5,309 nt of DNA. Origin: an uncultured Clostridia bacterium. Its GTDB lineage: Bacteria; Bacillota; Clostridia; Christensenellales; Borkfalkiaceae. Positions within the stretch are counted from its first letter, which is position 1; the number at the start of each line of letters is the position of its first letter. The notes under the pieces are model-generated. The model did no database searches. It worked only from the letters and a program-made list of their open reading frames with translations, and had not been told where the DNA came from. The stretch covers positions 1 through 5,309 of the forward strand of contig CAKQSU010000094.1 of NCBI GenBank assembly GCA_934273135.1, in the 5' to 3' direction. The translations under genes were made by a program, and so were the position numbers. Positions 1 through 5,309 of the stretch are shown one piece after another.

Positions 1-1198
1 GGGTAGATTCGCCTACTTCCGTTTCGATAGGAGCAACGTGTATATTCTTAATAGTCAAATCGATAGGAGTCATGTTCGTGGTTACGGTATGAATCTGGAA
101 GATATCCGAAGCCGCGTTCTTAACGGCGATACCGATAAAACGATAAGTTACGTTACCTTTTAAGGACGAACAAGTATAAGGCGCGCCTACAGCCTTTGCA
201 CCAACGAAAACGCCCGGGGTTACGCCCGAATCTGCGTGAACAATGGTGTTGAAGCCGATTTTGTCAATATTAACATCGTCTGCAACGGTAATATCGAAAG
301 TGAAAATTACTTTGCCGACATAGCCCGTGCCGTTATCGTAGCAGAAACGGGTATGGGTGTAAACGTTATTTTCGATGAGCCATTCGTCTTCACTCTTAGC
401 GGACGGGGTGCCTGAGTTGTCTTTGGAAATTTGGCTGGTAAAAGTATTCTTTTCCGCAACAAGCTTCGGAATAACGCCGGAAGTTGTAGACTTTGAGTTT
501 TTCGGTAAAGTATGCGCACCCGAAGAATTCGTCTTGAACGGGATATAGCTTGCCATGTCGATAGCGTAGTAGTTCTCGCCTACTTGTACCTGGTAAGCGG
601 AGCAGTCTGCGCATTTGTGGGTCTTTGCGTCGAAGGTGTGCGCGCCCTTGGGTGCAATCTTCAAAGATTCGGCGGTGACTTCGTTCTTTTGAGCGTTGAA
701 GAGTTTGTGGCAGGAAGTGCATTCGAGGTGAGCTTCCATACCGGCGGTAACGCAATCCGCGGGAGCGACCTTAGCTACTTCCGTATAAACGTGAGCGGTT
801 GCGCTGACGGGGAGTTCAAGCTCGGTTGCCGTAACTTCCTTTTTGTCTATAGTGAAAAGTTTGTGGCAGACTTCGCATTCCTTGTGAGCGGCAGTGCCTT
901 TTTCTACGCATGTCGAGGGCTTTTCCGCAACATCTTTGTACTTGTGCGCGTTCGCATCGATGGGAATAACGAGGTCGGCTTTGGAAACCTTTTTGCCGTC
1001 AATAAAGAGTTCATGGCAATACAAGCATACCTGATGTTCTTTCGTACCGGCGGTCTGGCATGTAGCTTCAACCTTATTGACCGTTTCGAAAGTGTGTTGA
1101 TGTCCGCTCGAAGTATCGGGGTTATCGGTACAAGCGAACATGGCAAGCGATAACGCCATTACGCAGCAAAGCGCAAGGCACGTTAACAACTTTTTCAT
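1..1198 (-). CDS. Secreted lipoprotein with CxxC/His repeats (partial, C-terminus outside window)
   Basis: The frame is open from an ATG at 1198 to the left edge, giving 399 residues without a stop. The start follows an AGGAAGGTAGG ribosome binding region (about 1203-1213). Residues 1-22 form a lipoprotein-type signal peptide (MKKLL, then a hydrophobic core) ending at Cys23, in an imperfect lipobox AMFAC. Three repeats of 50-51 residues begin at His35, His85 and His136. Each carries a Cys 12-13 residues after the His and a CxxC 11 residues later (C58/C61, C108/C111, C160/C163), followed by a [KE]LF motif. A shortened fourth unit has His187, His194 and C196/C199. Residues from about 204 onward are Thr/Val/Ile-rich with no Cys pairs and look like a beta-rich extracellular domain that I do not recognise. 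Similar AGT-rich CxxC repeats are frequent in surface proteins of gut Clostridia. The paired Cys and His might bind metal, but this is inference. No function is assigned. Confidence 0.88.
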   Translation of the reverse strand, partial: MKKLLTCLALCCVMALSLAMFACTDNPDTSSGHQHTFETVNKVEATCQTAGTKEHQVCLYCHELFIDGKKVSKADLVIPIDANAHKYKDVAEKPSTCVEKGTAAHKECEVCHKLFTIDKKEVTATELELPVSATAHVYTEVAKVAPADCVTAGMEAHLECTSCHKLFNAQKNEVTAESLKIAPKGAHTFDAKTHKCADCSAYQVQVGENYYAIDMASYIPFKTNSSGAHTLPKNSKSTTSGVIPKLVAEKNTFTSQISKDNSGTPSAKSEDEWLIENNVYTHTRFCYDNGTGYVGKVIFTFDITVADDVNIDKIGFNTIVHADSGVTPGVFVGAKAVGAPYTCSSLKGNVTYRFIGIAVKNAASDIFQIHTVTTNMTPIDLTIKNIHVAPIETEVGEST

Positions 1199-1270
1199 AA
1201 AACCTACCTTCCTTTTTAAAAGATTTTTTTTATTTTTTTTATCCGAACTTTGTCGGTAAAAAGCGGGTGT

Positions 1271-1298
1271 ATTATAATATATTAGGTTTAGTTTTCAA
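1271..1298 (-). promoter_or_regulatory. Sigma-A type promoter of the lipoprotein gene
   Basis: Read on the minus strand, TTGAAA (1293-1298) and TATAAT (1271-1276) are separated by 16 nt. Transcription would begin near 1264, giving a leader of about 65 nt. That leader contains a small CCGA/TCGG hairpin (1243-1256) and two runs of eight A's before the ribosome binding site. The -35 box overlaps the left end of the inverted-repeat element at 1297-1434, so the element may have supplied part of this promoter. Confidence 0.75.
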
Positions 1299-1434
1299 CG
1301 CCACTAACGGCAGAGAGTGGTGCAGTTTGACACAGCTGGTGACGGAAACCGACAGGCGCGTACTAAAACGTACGTAACTGAAGGTGACGGCGCACGCAGT
1401 GGCAAAATGTGCCGCTATATGGCGTTAGTTGGTT
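1297..1434. repeat. 138-bp imperfect inverted-repeat element (MITE-like or structured RNA)
   Basis: Bases 1297-1336 pair with 1396-1434 almost without gaps (one bulge at g1300). Fixed pairs include 1303-1309 with 1423-1429, 1316-1324 with 1408-1416 and 1326-1329 with 1403-1406. By my hand count about 30 of 39 positions pair. Three of them (t1318-g1414, t1321-g1411, g1322-t1410) are G-U pairs only in a plus-strand RNA. Inside lies a perfect apical hairpin, CGTAC (1359-1363) and GTACG (1370-1374) with a 6-nt loop, and two copies of GGTGACGG (1338-1345 and 1383-1390). Pairing stops at 1297 and 1434. The right arm contains the stop codon of the GH3 remnant and is followed by T's on the plus strand. 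No protein frame makes sense here. It could be a decayed MITE or a folded RNA; one copy cannot distinguish these. Confidence 0.6.
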
Positions 1435-2219
1435 TTTAATATTGACTTCAATATAGAGGCTATAGTAACTACGCCGTAGAACGCCGCCGCCCAAACGAAG
1501 ATTACTAAGGATACGCGGGTGATTACCGGGACGGCGATTTCCCACGCCGGGGTTATGGTTTCGGAGGTAAAATCTCCGTCGATACCGTTCATCGCGTTGG
1601 AGTTGACGACCGTGTACAAAATGTTCTTTGAAGCAAGGCGCATGTTCCACGCAAGTTCGCCGTAACCGGAGGCGTAAGACGTGAAACGAATGTCGTTGCC
1701 GTCGTAGTCCTTGCCGCTCTTTGCGCCGGCGGGGTTGCCGTCCGGCAAGTCGTTGCCGTAAAGCACGCCTTGGACGGGGTTCATGTACGGACAAGAAGAG
1801 TTATAGTCGGAAACGACGTAACCGCGCATGCCGTATTCCGCCCTTAAAACGGTGTTGCAGAAGCCTTGACCGCCCGTCCATTTTGCGCCGAGACGGTTCA
1901 TGCCCGTCATTACGCCGAGCATAGGCGTTTTTATGTTTTCGCGCTCGATTTCGATTGATACTTCCAAAGCGCGGGAGTAAACTTCCCTAATCGTCTGTTC
2001 GTTAGCCCACACGTTAAGCCCCGCGCGGTGCGTTTCCTGGTCGTTCAAGACTGCGTGCTTCATAAGTACGAACACGCCGAGCTTGTGCATGCCTACGGCT
2101 TCATAGCCGGCGGCGATGCCCGTCAGATATCCGTCTTCCGAGTAGTATTCGAATGTTCTGCCGCAATACGCGCCGCGGTGAATGTTTACGCCTAAGCCGT
2201 AAATGCCGTTGTAGCCCGC
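1425..2219 (-). pseudogene. Glycoside hydrolase family 3 fragment (N-terminally truncated beta-glucosidase type, C-terminal membrane anchor)
   Basis: The frame reads 264 residues from a TGA stop (2220-2222) to TAA at 1425. It matches the TIM-barrel part of GH3: GVNIHR (residues 10-15), GRTFEYYSED (20-29), KHAVLNDQE (54-62), and MRGYVVSDY (131-139), in which Asp138 is the expected nucleophile. A family-like ILYTVVNSNAMNG follows, then a hydrophobic helix near residues 231-253 and a short KSILKTN tail. In reversed-order clostridial GH3 enzymes the GH3 C-domain comes first and the barrel last, so this end is complete. The GH3 C-domain, any linker domain and the first half of the barrel (several hundred residues) are missing. 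The first in-frame ATG (2090) lies inside the barrel and has no ribosome binding site. The break coincides with the hairpin cluster at 2216-2328. The remnant is surely non-functional as an enzyme by itself. An assembly join is the alternative explanation. Confidence 0.85.
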
Positions 2220-2340
2220 TCACGCGGCTTTTTATCTCTTCTTCTGTTAAAAATTTGTTTGCGTGGCGAAAGCCACGCAAAATCCCCCACGGGGGATTGA
2301 AGTCGCTTGAAGGGCAAAATATGCCCTTTTGTTTTTTTTT
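2216..2340. repeat. Cluster of four short perfect hairpins at the GH3 break point
   Basis: Four compact palindromes lie within 113 bp. They are CCGC/GCGG around a GTGA loop on the minus strand (2216-2227), a 9-bp stem TTGCGTGGC with a GAAA loop on the plus strand (2259-2280), an 8-bp stem AATCCCCC around AC that directly abuts it (2281-2298), and a 7-bp stem AAGGGCA with a 5-nt loop (2310-2328) followed by T's to 2340. The arms are perfect, so the structure is under selection or recently copied. Such clusters are typical of dispersed REP/MITE-like intergenic repeats in Clostridia genomes, but I cannot see other copies here. Its left edge sits at the point where GH3 homology begins, suggesting that insertion or recombination at this element removed the upstream part of the gene. 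Confidence 0.6.
2310..2340 (+). terminator. Terminator-like hairpin with T-tract at the edge of the hairpin cluster
   Basis: AAGGGCA (2310-2316) pairs with TGCCCTT (2322-2328) and is followed by TT, G and nine T's on the plus strand, the form of an intrinsic terminator. No plus-strand gene lies upstream, so it would stop stray transcription toward the MATE gene or simply be part of the repeat. On the minus strand the same bases are a run of nine A's right after the predicted start of transcription. Confidence 0.4.
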
Positions 2341-2347
2341 CGCTCTA

Positions 2348-2376
2348 ATTATACACCGACTTTTTTTAGTTGTAAA
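2348..2376 (-). promoter_or_regulatory. Promoter reading into the hairpin cluster and GH3 remnant
   Basis: On the minus strand TTTACA (2371-2376) and TATAAT (2348-2353) are 17 nt apart. The start of transcription would be near 2341, immediately before the A-run and the hairpins. No start codon in the GH3 frame follows. It may be the old promoter of the GH3 gene, or belong to the repeat and drive a short structured transcript. Bases 2377-2427 beyond it hold nothing I recognise. Confidence 0.6.
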
Positions 2377-2427
2377 TTGCAAAAACTCTAAACTAACATT
2401 GCAAAAAAGAGAGAGTTTTCAGGTTGG

Positions 2428-2530
2428 AGTTGAAAATTGAAAGGTGAAAGGTGAAAATTAAGGTCGATATATTATATAAAATGATATACAGCATCCACAA
2501 TTTTCAACTTTCCATTTTCAACTTTCAACT
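2428..2530. repeat. 103-bp inverted-repeat element with 7-nt tandem units in its arms (MITE-like)
   Basis: The left arm (2428-2459) and the reverse complement of the right arm (2499-2530) agree at 27 of 32 positions. Each arm consists of four 7-nt units of the form GTTGAAA, ATTGAAA, GGTGAAA or ATGGAAA, ending in ATT. The 39-bp core is A/T-rich (ATATATTATATAAAATGATATAC region). Tandem TTGAAAA-type heptads arranged as inverted arms are a familiar kind of dispersed intergenic repeat in gut Clostridia and Bacteroidota. Any short peptide read from it, with KVENGKLK-like words, is an artefact of the 7-nt period. It ends 10 bp before the -35 box of the MATE gene. Confidence 0.7.
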
Positions 2531-2539
2531 TATTAAAGC

Positions 2540-2568
2540 TTGACAAGTCGTTTACGGTAGCGTATAAT
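2540..2568 (+). promoter_or_regulatory. Perfect-consensus sigma-A promoter of the MATE gene
   Basis: TTGACA (2540-2545), a 17-nt spacer and TATAAT (2563-2568) match the vegetative consensus in all twelve bases. Transcription would start near 2575, leaving a leader of only about 19 nt, just enough for the ribosome binding site. There is no room for attenuation or a riboswitch, and no clear operator palindrome is visible, so strong constitutive expression is the simplest reading. Confidence 0.85.
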
Positions 2569-2593
2569 TCGTCTATCAAAAAGAGGTAAAAAA

Positions 2594-4066
2594 ATGAACG
2601 ATAAAAATACGCAAAAAAAGGGAGGGCTTTTCGCGCCGGTCGACCTGACGAAAGGCTCCTGCTGGAAAACCATTTTAAGGTTTTCATTGCCCGTAATATT
2701 ATCTTGCTTGTTTCAGCAAATTTACACCATAAGCGACGCCGCCATCGTCGGGCAGACGCTTTCGGGCGGACAGGTTGCGGGCGTAAACGATTCGGCTCCG
2801 CTCGTGTTTATATTTTTGCAATTCGCGTTCGGCATATCGACGGGGTTTTCGGTTATAACGTCCTGCACGGTCGGCTCTAACGACAAAGAAGGTACGCGCA
2901 AAGCCTTTGCCGCGCAAACGCTTTTGTGCCTTTACGTAACTATTCTTTTGACCGCGCTTTCGATTGCGCTTTTAAAGCCTTTGCTTGCCGCGCTCAACGT
3001 GACGGAAAGCAACGCGGAAGTTTACGACGCGGCTTTCACGTACTGCCTCGTAATTTTTGCGGGGATAGGCGCGCAACTTTATTATAACTTTATTTGTTCG
3101 TTCCTGCGCTCGCTCGGCGATTCCGTTACGCCGCTCGTTTTCCTTGTTTTTTCTACGATTTTGAACGTCGGGCTTGACATACTTTTTATAACGACGTTTT
3201 CGTGGGGCGTGTTCGGCGCGGCGATTGCAACGGTTATAGCGCAACTTTTGAGCGCGGCGGGCAGCTTTGTTTACGCGTTTATCCGCTACCCCGATATTCG
3301 CCCGAAAAAGGGAGATTTTAAGCTTACTTTTGCGGAAGCGAAGCGGCACTTAAAACAAGGCGTGCCGCTCGGGCTGCAATTTTCCGTGCTTTCGATAGGG
3401 CTGATCGTAATGCAAAGCGGAGTAGTTAAGTTCGATACGACGGACGGCGTTATAGTTTCTTCCTCGGCGCAAAACGGCTACGGGGCGGCGTGCAAGCTTC
3501 TTAACGTTTTATGTACGCCCGTGAACGCGCTCGGCATTGCAATGACTTCCTTTACCGCTCAAAACCTCGGCGCAAGCGATTACGAACGAATAAAAAAAGG
3601 CACGCTGCAATCGCTTGTCATGATGGTTATACTGTCGGCATTATGCTCGGCAATCGCGTTTTTATGCACGATTAACGAAGCATATCTAAGGCTCTTTTTG
3701 TCGGCGGATAAAATTAACGCCGATACGATAAAGTACGGGAACACTTACCTACTTGTGGCGTTTACGACTTTCGTGCTTGTCGGAATTATTTTCGTAGTGA
3801 GGAATTGCGTGCAAGGCATAGAACAGCCGAAGTTCGTACTCGGCGCGGGCGCGGCAGAGCTTGTGGCAAGGGTTCTTGTCTGCCTTATTCTTCCTCCCCT
3901 TTTTGCCGGGGGAGCCGTTTCCGCAGCCTCGCCCGTTCTTTCTTACGTTGCGCTTTGCGCGGCGGACCCGTGCGCCTGGATTGCTTCCGACCTCGTTTTG
4001 TCCGTTCCGTTTTTCAAAAACATTATGAAAAAGGATTACGGATACTTAAAAGGAAAAACACTTTAA
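2594..4066 (+). CDS. MATE-family multidrug/cation efflux transporter
   Basis: A 490-residue integral membrane protein, slightly longer than the usual 440-460 of the family, with a start 7 nt after AGAGG (2582-2586). It would move organic cations or drugs out of the cell against a Na+ or H+ gradient; the substrate cannot be told from sequence. There are about twelve hydrophobic segments in two halves (roughly 25-230 and 255-475). Family signs are SDAAIVGQ in the first helix (Asp48), FLRSLGDSVTPL (170-181), LNVGLDILF (190-198; Asp195) with GAAIATVIAQ after it, the second-half entry GVPLGLQFS (256-264), and FTAQNLGASDYERIKKG (320-336). Compared with short NorM-type proteins, the segment 278-300 (FDTTDGVIVSSSAQNGYGAAC) is about 7 residues longer, which I associate with a clostridial subgroup. 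The tail CAADPCAWIASD also fits that group. It is monocistronic and convergent with the next gene. Confidence 0.93.
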   Translation: MNDKNTQKKGGLFAPVDLTKGSCWKTILRFSLPVILSCLFQQIYTISDAAIVGQTLSGGQVAGVNDSAPLVFIFLQFAFGISTGFSVITSCTVGSNDKEGTRKAFAAQTLLCLYVTILLTALSIALLKPLLAALNVTESNAEVYDAAFTYCLVIFAGIGAQLYYNFICSFLRSLGDSVTPLVFLVFSTILNVGLDILFITTFSWGVFGAAIATVIAQLLSAAGSFVYAFIRYPDIRPKKGDFKLTFAEAKRHLKQGVPLGLQFSVLSIGLIVMQSGVVKFDTTDGVIVSSSAQNGYGAACKLLNVLCTPVNALGIAMTSFTAQNLGASDYERIKKGTLQSLVMMVILSALCSAIAFLCTINEAYLRLFLSADKINADTIKYGNTYLLVAFTTFVLVGIIFVVRNCVQGIEQPKFVLGAGAAELVARVLVCLILPPLFAGGAVSAASPVLSYVALCAADPCAWIASDLVLSVPFFKNIMKKDYGYLKGKTL

Positions 4067-4123
4067 TAGGGATTGCATTCTTCATCACTAATTATTTTTG
4101 CGGCAATAAATCGTTTTTAGCGC

Positions 4124-4167
4124 AAAAAATCCCCTCTTCCTTAGAAAAAAAGGAAGAGGGATTTTTA
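4124..4167. terminator. Bidirectional intrinsic terminator between MATE and transglutaminase genes
   Basis: CCCTCTTCCTT (4132-4142) pairs with AAGGAAGAGGG (4150-4160) around a 7-nt A-rich loop. Beyond a bulged C (4131) the stem extends through A/T pairs (4125-4130 with 4161-4166). The T's at 4162-4166 serve the plus strand and the A's at 4124-4129 serve the minus strand, so it can end both convergent transcripts. It begins 57 bp after the MATE stop codon. Confidence 0.85.
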
Positions 4168-4218
4168 TGTGTTGTCATTGTCGGATTTTAACGATAATCG
4201 ACTTATAGACCGATATTT

Positions 4219-5309
4219 TTAAAAGAAGAGAAGCGTTGAACCGCTTTTAAGGGAACAAGATTTCACTTTCGGACGGGTAAAGGCGGTAAAACACGAGCTT
4301 TGGGCGATGAGCGTATTTAAGTTTGCGCCCGGGGCTACTTTAAGTTCAACCGTCGTGCCGCCGCGGGATTTGACGGACTTAATGAGCGAATCGAATTCGT
4401 TCTTGTTTGAAACGAGATGTTTTACGCCGTTAAGTTCGAGCGAAAAATAGTCGTTGGCGTTGAAAGCTATATCGCCGCTGAAACGTTTTTCTTTTGCGGC
4501 GTTGCCGCATTCGATATGCGTGGTTTCGTAAAGCTTTGTTTCGTCGATGAATAGATATGCGTTCGTGACGTAATACTCGCTGTTCACTTTTGCGCGCGAC
4601 CATGTTGCGTCCAAGCCGTACGTCAAGCCGTAAATTTCGACTTTGTTCCACGCATGACCGCCGCCGTTGCCTAACCCGGCGACCTCGGTTGCGGGGATAC
4701 CTTCCATCAGACACATAAGCCTTACAGCCCCGGCGATACCGTCGCAAACGGCTGTTTTGTCGACAAGCGCGCCGTAAGTGGTGAACGCGCGGTACACCGT
4801 CGTATCGGTAGTATTAGCCATGTTCGCAACGACGTCGTCATAAGTGACGTTTAACGCGATATAGCTGTAAATTGCCGCCACCTTTTCGAAGTCGTTCATA
4901 TTGTCGTCGATAATTTCGGTGAGAATTTTTCGCGCGGAATTATATACGGTCAGAGCGTCTTCAGCAGTAAACGTGGACGGTTTGACGCCGTAAGGGAGAT
5001 TTTCAAGCTCGTAAATCGAGCGGATTTCCTGCGATAAAGCAAAGTCGTCCATTTTAAGCGGACTGCCGCTTGTGCGAGAGGAAGCCGTAAGCAATTTTTG
5101 AGAATCGCTGACTGGCACTTTTTGTTGACCGGAAGCCTTTGAGTTTGGCACGGAATTGTGCTTTTTTATGGTGAGAGAAATCGTCGGCAGACTCGATGAG
5201 CTTACGTTATTATAAGTATACGTCGGCGAATAGGGTATGCCTATCGAAGTCATTGCTTCGGGAACGGCTTTTTCGTCTATCCATTCGCCCGAAAAGGCAA
5301 ACTTCAGGC
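4219..5309 (-). CDS. Transglutaminase-like (cysteine protease fold) protein, partial, probable 3' frameshift
   Basis: The frame is open from the right edge (first full codon at 5307) to TAA at 4219; the N-terminus and promoter lie outside. An ATG at 5253 has no ribosome binding site and is internal. Numbered from that Met, the transglutaminase core spans about 105-250: NDFEKVAAIYSYIALNVTYD (120-139), catalytic Cys170 in TAVCDGIAGA, His200 in GGGHAWNKVEI, and Asp215 in YGLDATW, a complete Cys-His-Asp triad. The preceding stretch (about 15-65) is Ser/Thr-rich and low-complexity, like a linker of an exported protein. Bacterial members act as cell-wall or extracellular peptidases or cross-linkers; which applies here is unknown. 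A C-terminal region (259-310) ends in GGTTVELKVAPGA. After that (near 4318-4330) the -1 frame gives a more protein-like tail, KLVFYRLYPSESEILFP, ending at 4247. The present frame instead reads through a terminator-like hairpin. A one-base deletion or a sequence error is likely. Confidence 0.87.
   Translation of the reverse strand, partial: LKFAFSGEWIDEKAVPEAMTSIGIPYSPTYTYNNVSSSSLPTISLTIKKHNSVPNSKASGQQKVPVSDSQKLLTASSRTSGSPLKMDDFALSQEIRSIYELENLPYGVKPSTFTAEDALTVYNSARKILTEIIDDNMNDFEKVAAIYSYIALNVTYDDVVANMANTTDTTVYRAFTTYGALVDKTAVCDGIAGAVRLMCLMEGIPATEVAGLGNGGGHAWNKVEIYGLTYGLDATWSRAKVNSEYYVTNAYLFIDETKLYETTHIECGNAAKEKRFSGDIAFNANDYFSLELNGVKHLVSNKNEFDSLIKSVKSRGGTTVELKVAPGANLNTLIAQSSCFTAFTRPKVKSCSLKSGSTLLFF
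4221..4246 (-). terminator. Terminator-like hairpin inside the apparent 3' end of the transglutaminase frame
   Basis: On the minus strand AAGCG (4242-4246) and CGCTT (4231-4235) form a 5-bp stem with a 6-nt loop, followed by the pyrimidine tail CTCTTCTTTT. The stem is short, so it is at most a weak terminator. It lies directly after a TAA in the -1 frame (4247-4249), which is where a terminator would be expected if that were the true gene end. Confidence 0.45.

Noticed and set aside
512..1153. 213-aa plus-strand open frame
   Set aside because: It is antisense to the lipoprotein gene, which has a signal peptide, a ribosome binding site, a promoter and regular repeats. The antisense frame has no ribosome binding site or recognisable domain.
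1297..1434. Integron attC site
   Set aside because: The arms contain CACTAAC and GTTAGTT, but these do not fit the RYYYAAC/GTTRRRY core sites, and there is no integrase or cassette array.
1363..1794. 143-aa minus-strand frame beside the GH3 fragment
   Set aside because: Arg-rich shadow of the GH3 coding sequence; the GH3 frame carries the family motifs.
2101..2382. 93-aa minus-strand frame containing KFLTEEEIKSRVSG
   Set aside because: It reads through the perfect hairpins and then runs out of frame over GH3 DNA. The peptide is explained by the repeat and by a shadow frame.
2428..2530. CRISPR array
   Set aside because: The repeated units are 7 nt with no spacers and are arranged as inverted arms. 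No cas genes are present.
2472..2687. 71-aa minus-strand frame with KLKVENGKLK words
   Set aside because: Its C-terminal part is read from the 7-nt units of the inverted repeat and its N-terminal part is antisense to the MATE gene, so it is not a real protein.
3805..4191. 128-aa plus-strand frame overlapping the MATE 3' end
   Set aside because: Arg/Ser-rich shadow of the MATE gene that continues through the bidirectional terminator. The MATE frame itself is intact to its stop.
4316..4330. Programmed -1 ribosomal frameshift site
   Set aside because: GCA AAC TTA AAT lacks the X XXY YYZ pattern, and the only downstream hairpin is too far away and too weak. A mutation or read error is simpler.

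Overview
The window looks like a piece of a low-to-mid GC Bacillota (Clostridia-type) chromosome, probably from an uncultured gut or rumen relative of Christensenellales. The reasons are consensus sigma-A style promoters, purine-rich ribosome binding sites, a lipoprotein with CxxC/His repeats of the kind common in gut Clostridia, a MATE transporter of clostridial type, a GH3 enzyme with the reversed domain order known from Ruminococcus and Lachnospiraceae, and A/T-rich spacers filled with small inverted-repeat elements. The lineage is inferred from style; no marker gene is present.

Layout. (1) 1-1198, minus strand: the N-terminal 399 codons of a secreted lipoprotein with three complete and one degenerate CxxC repeats, running off the left edge. 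Its promoter is at 1271-1298. (2) 1297-1434: a long imperfect inverted repeat of about 138 bp between that gene and the next. (3) 1425-2219, minus strand: the C-terminal part of a GH3 glycosidase with a C-terminal membrane helix. Its N-terminal part is missing and the break lies exactly at a cluster of short perfect hairpins (2216-2328), which has a minus-strand promoter just outside it (2348-2376). (4) 2428-2530: a second small inverted-repeat element whose arms are made of 7-nt units of the GTTGAAA type. (5) 2540-4066, plus strand: a perfect-consensus promoter with a very short leader, then an intact 490-aa MATE-family transporter. (6) 4124-4167: a terminator that can work in both directions between convergent genes. 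(7) 4219-5309, minus strand: the C-terminal part of a secreted-type transglutaminase-like protein, running off the right edge. Its last 30 or so codons appear frameshifted, because a better tail in the -1 frame ends just before a terminator-like hairpin.

The genes do not form one pathway. Three of the four are envelope or extracellular proteins on the minus strand, and the MATE gene is an independent plus-strand unit. I find no convincing new multi-gene system. The most unusual content is gene decay next to small structured repeats (GH3), the 138-bp imperfect hairpin element, the clustered hairpins, and the probable frameshift in the transglutaminase gene.
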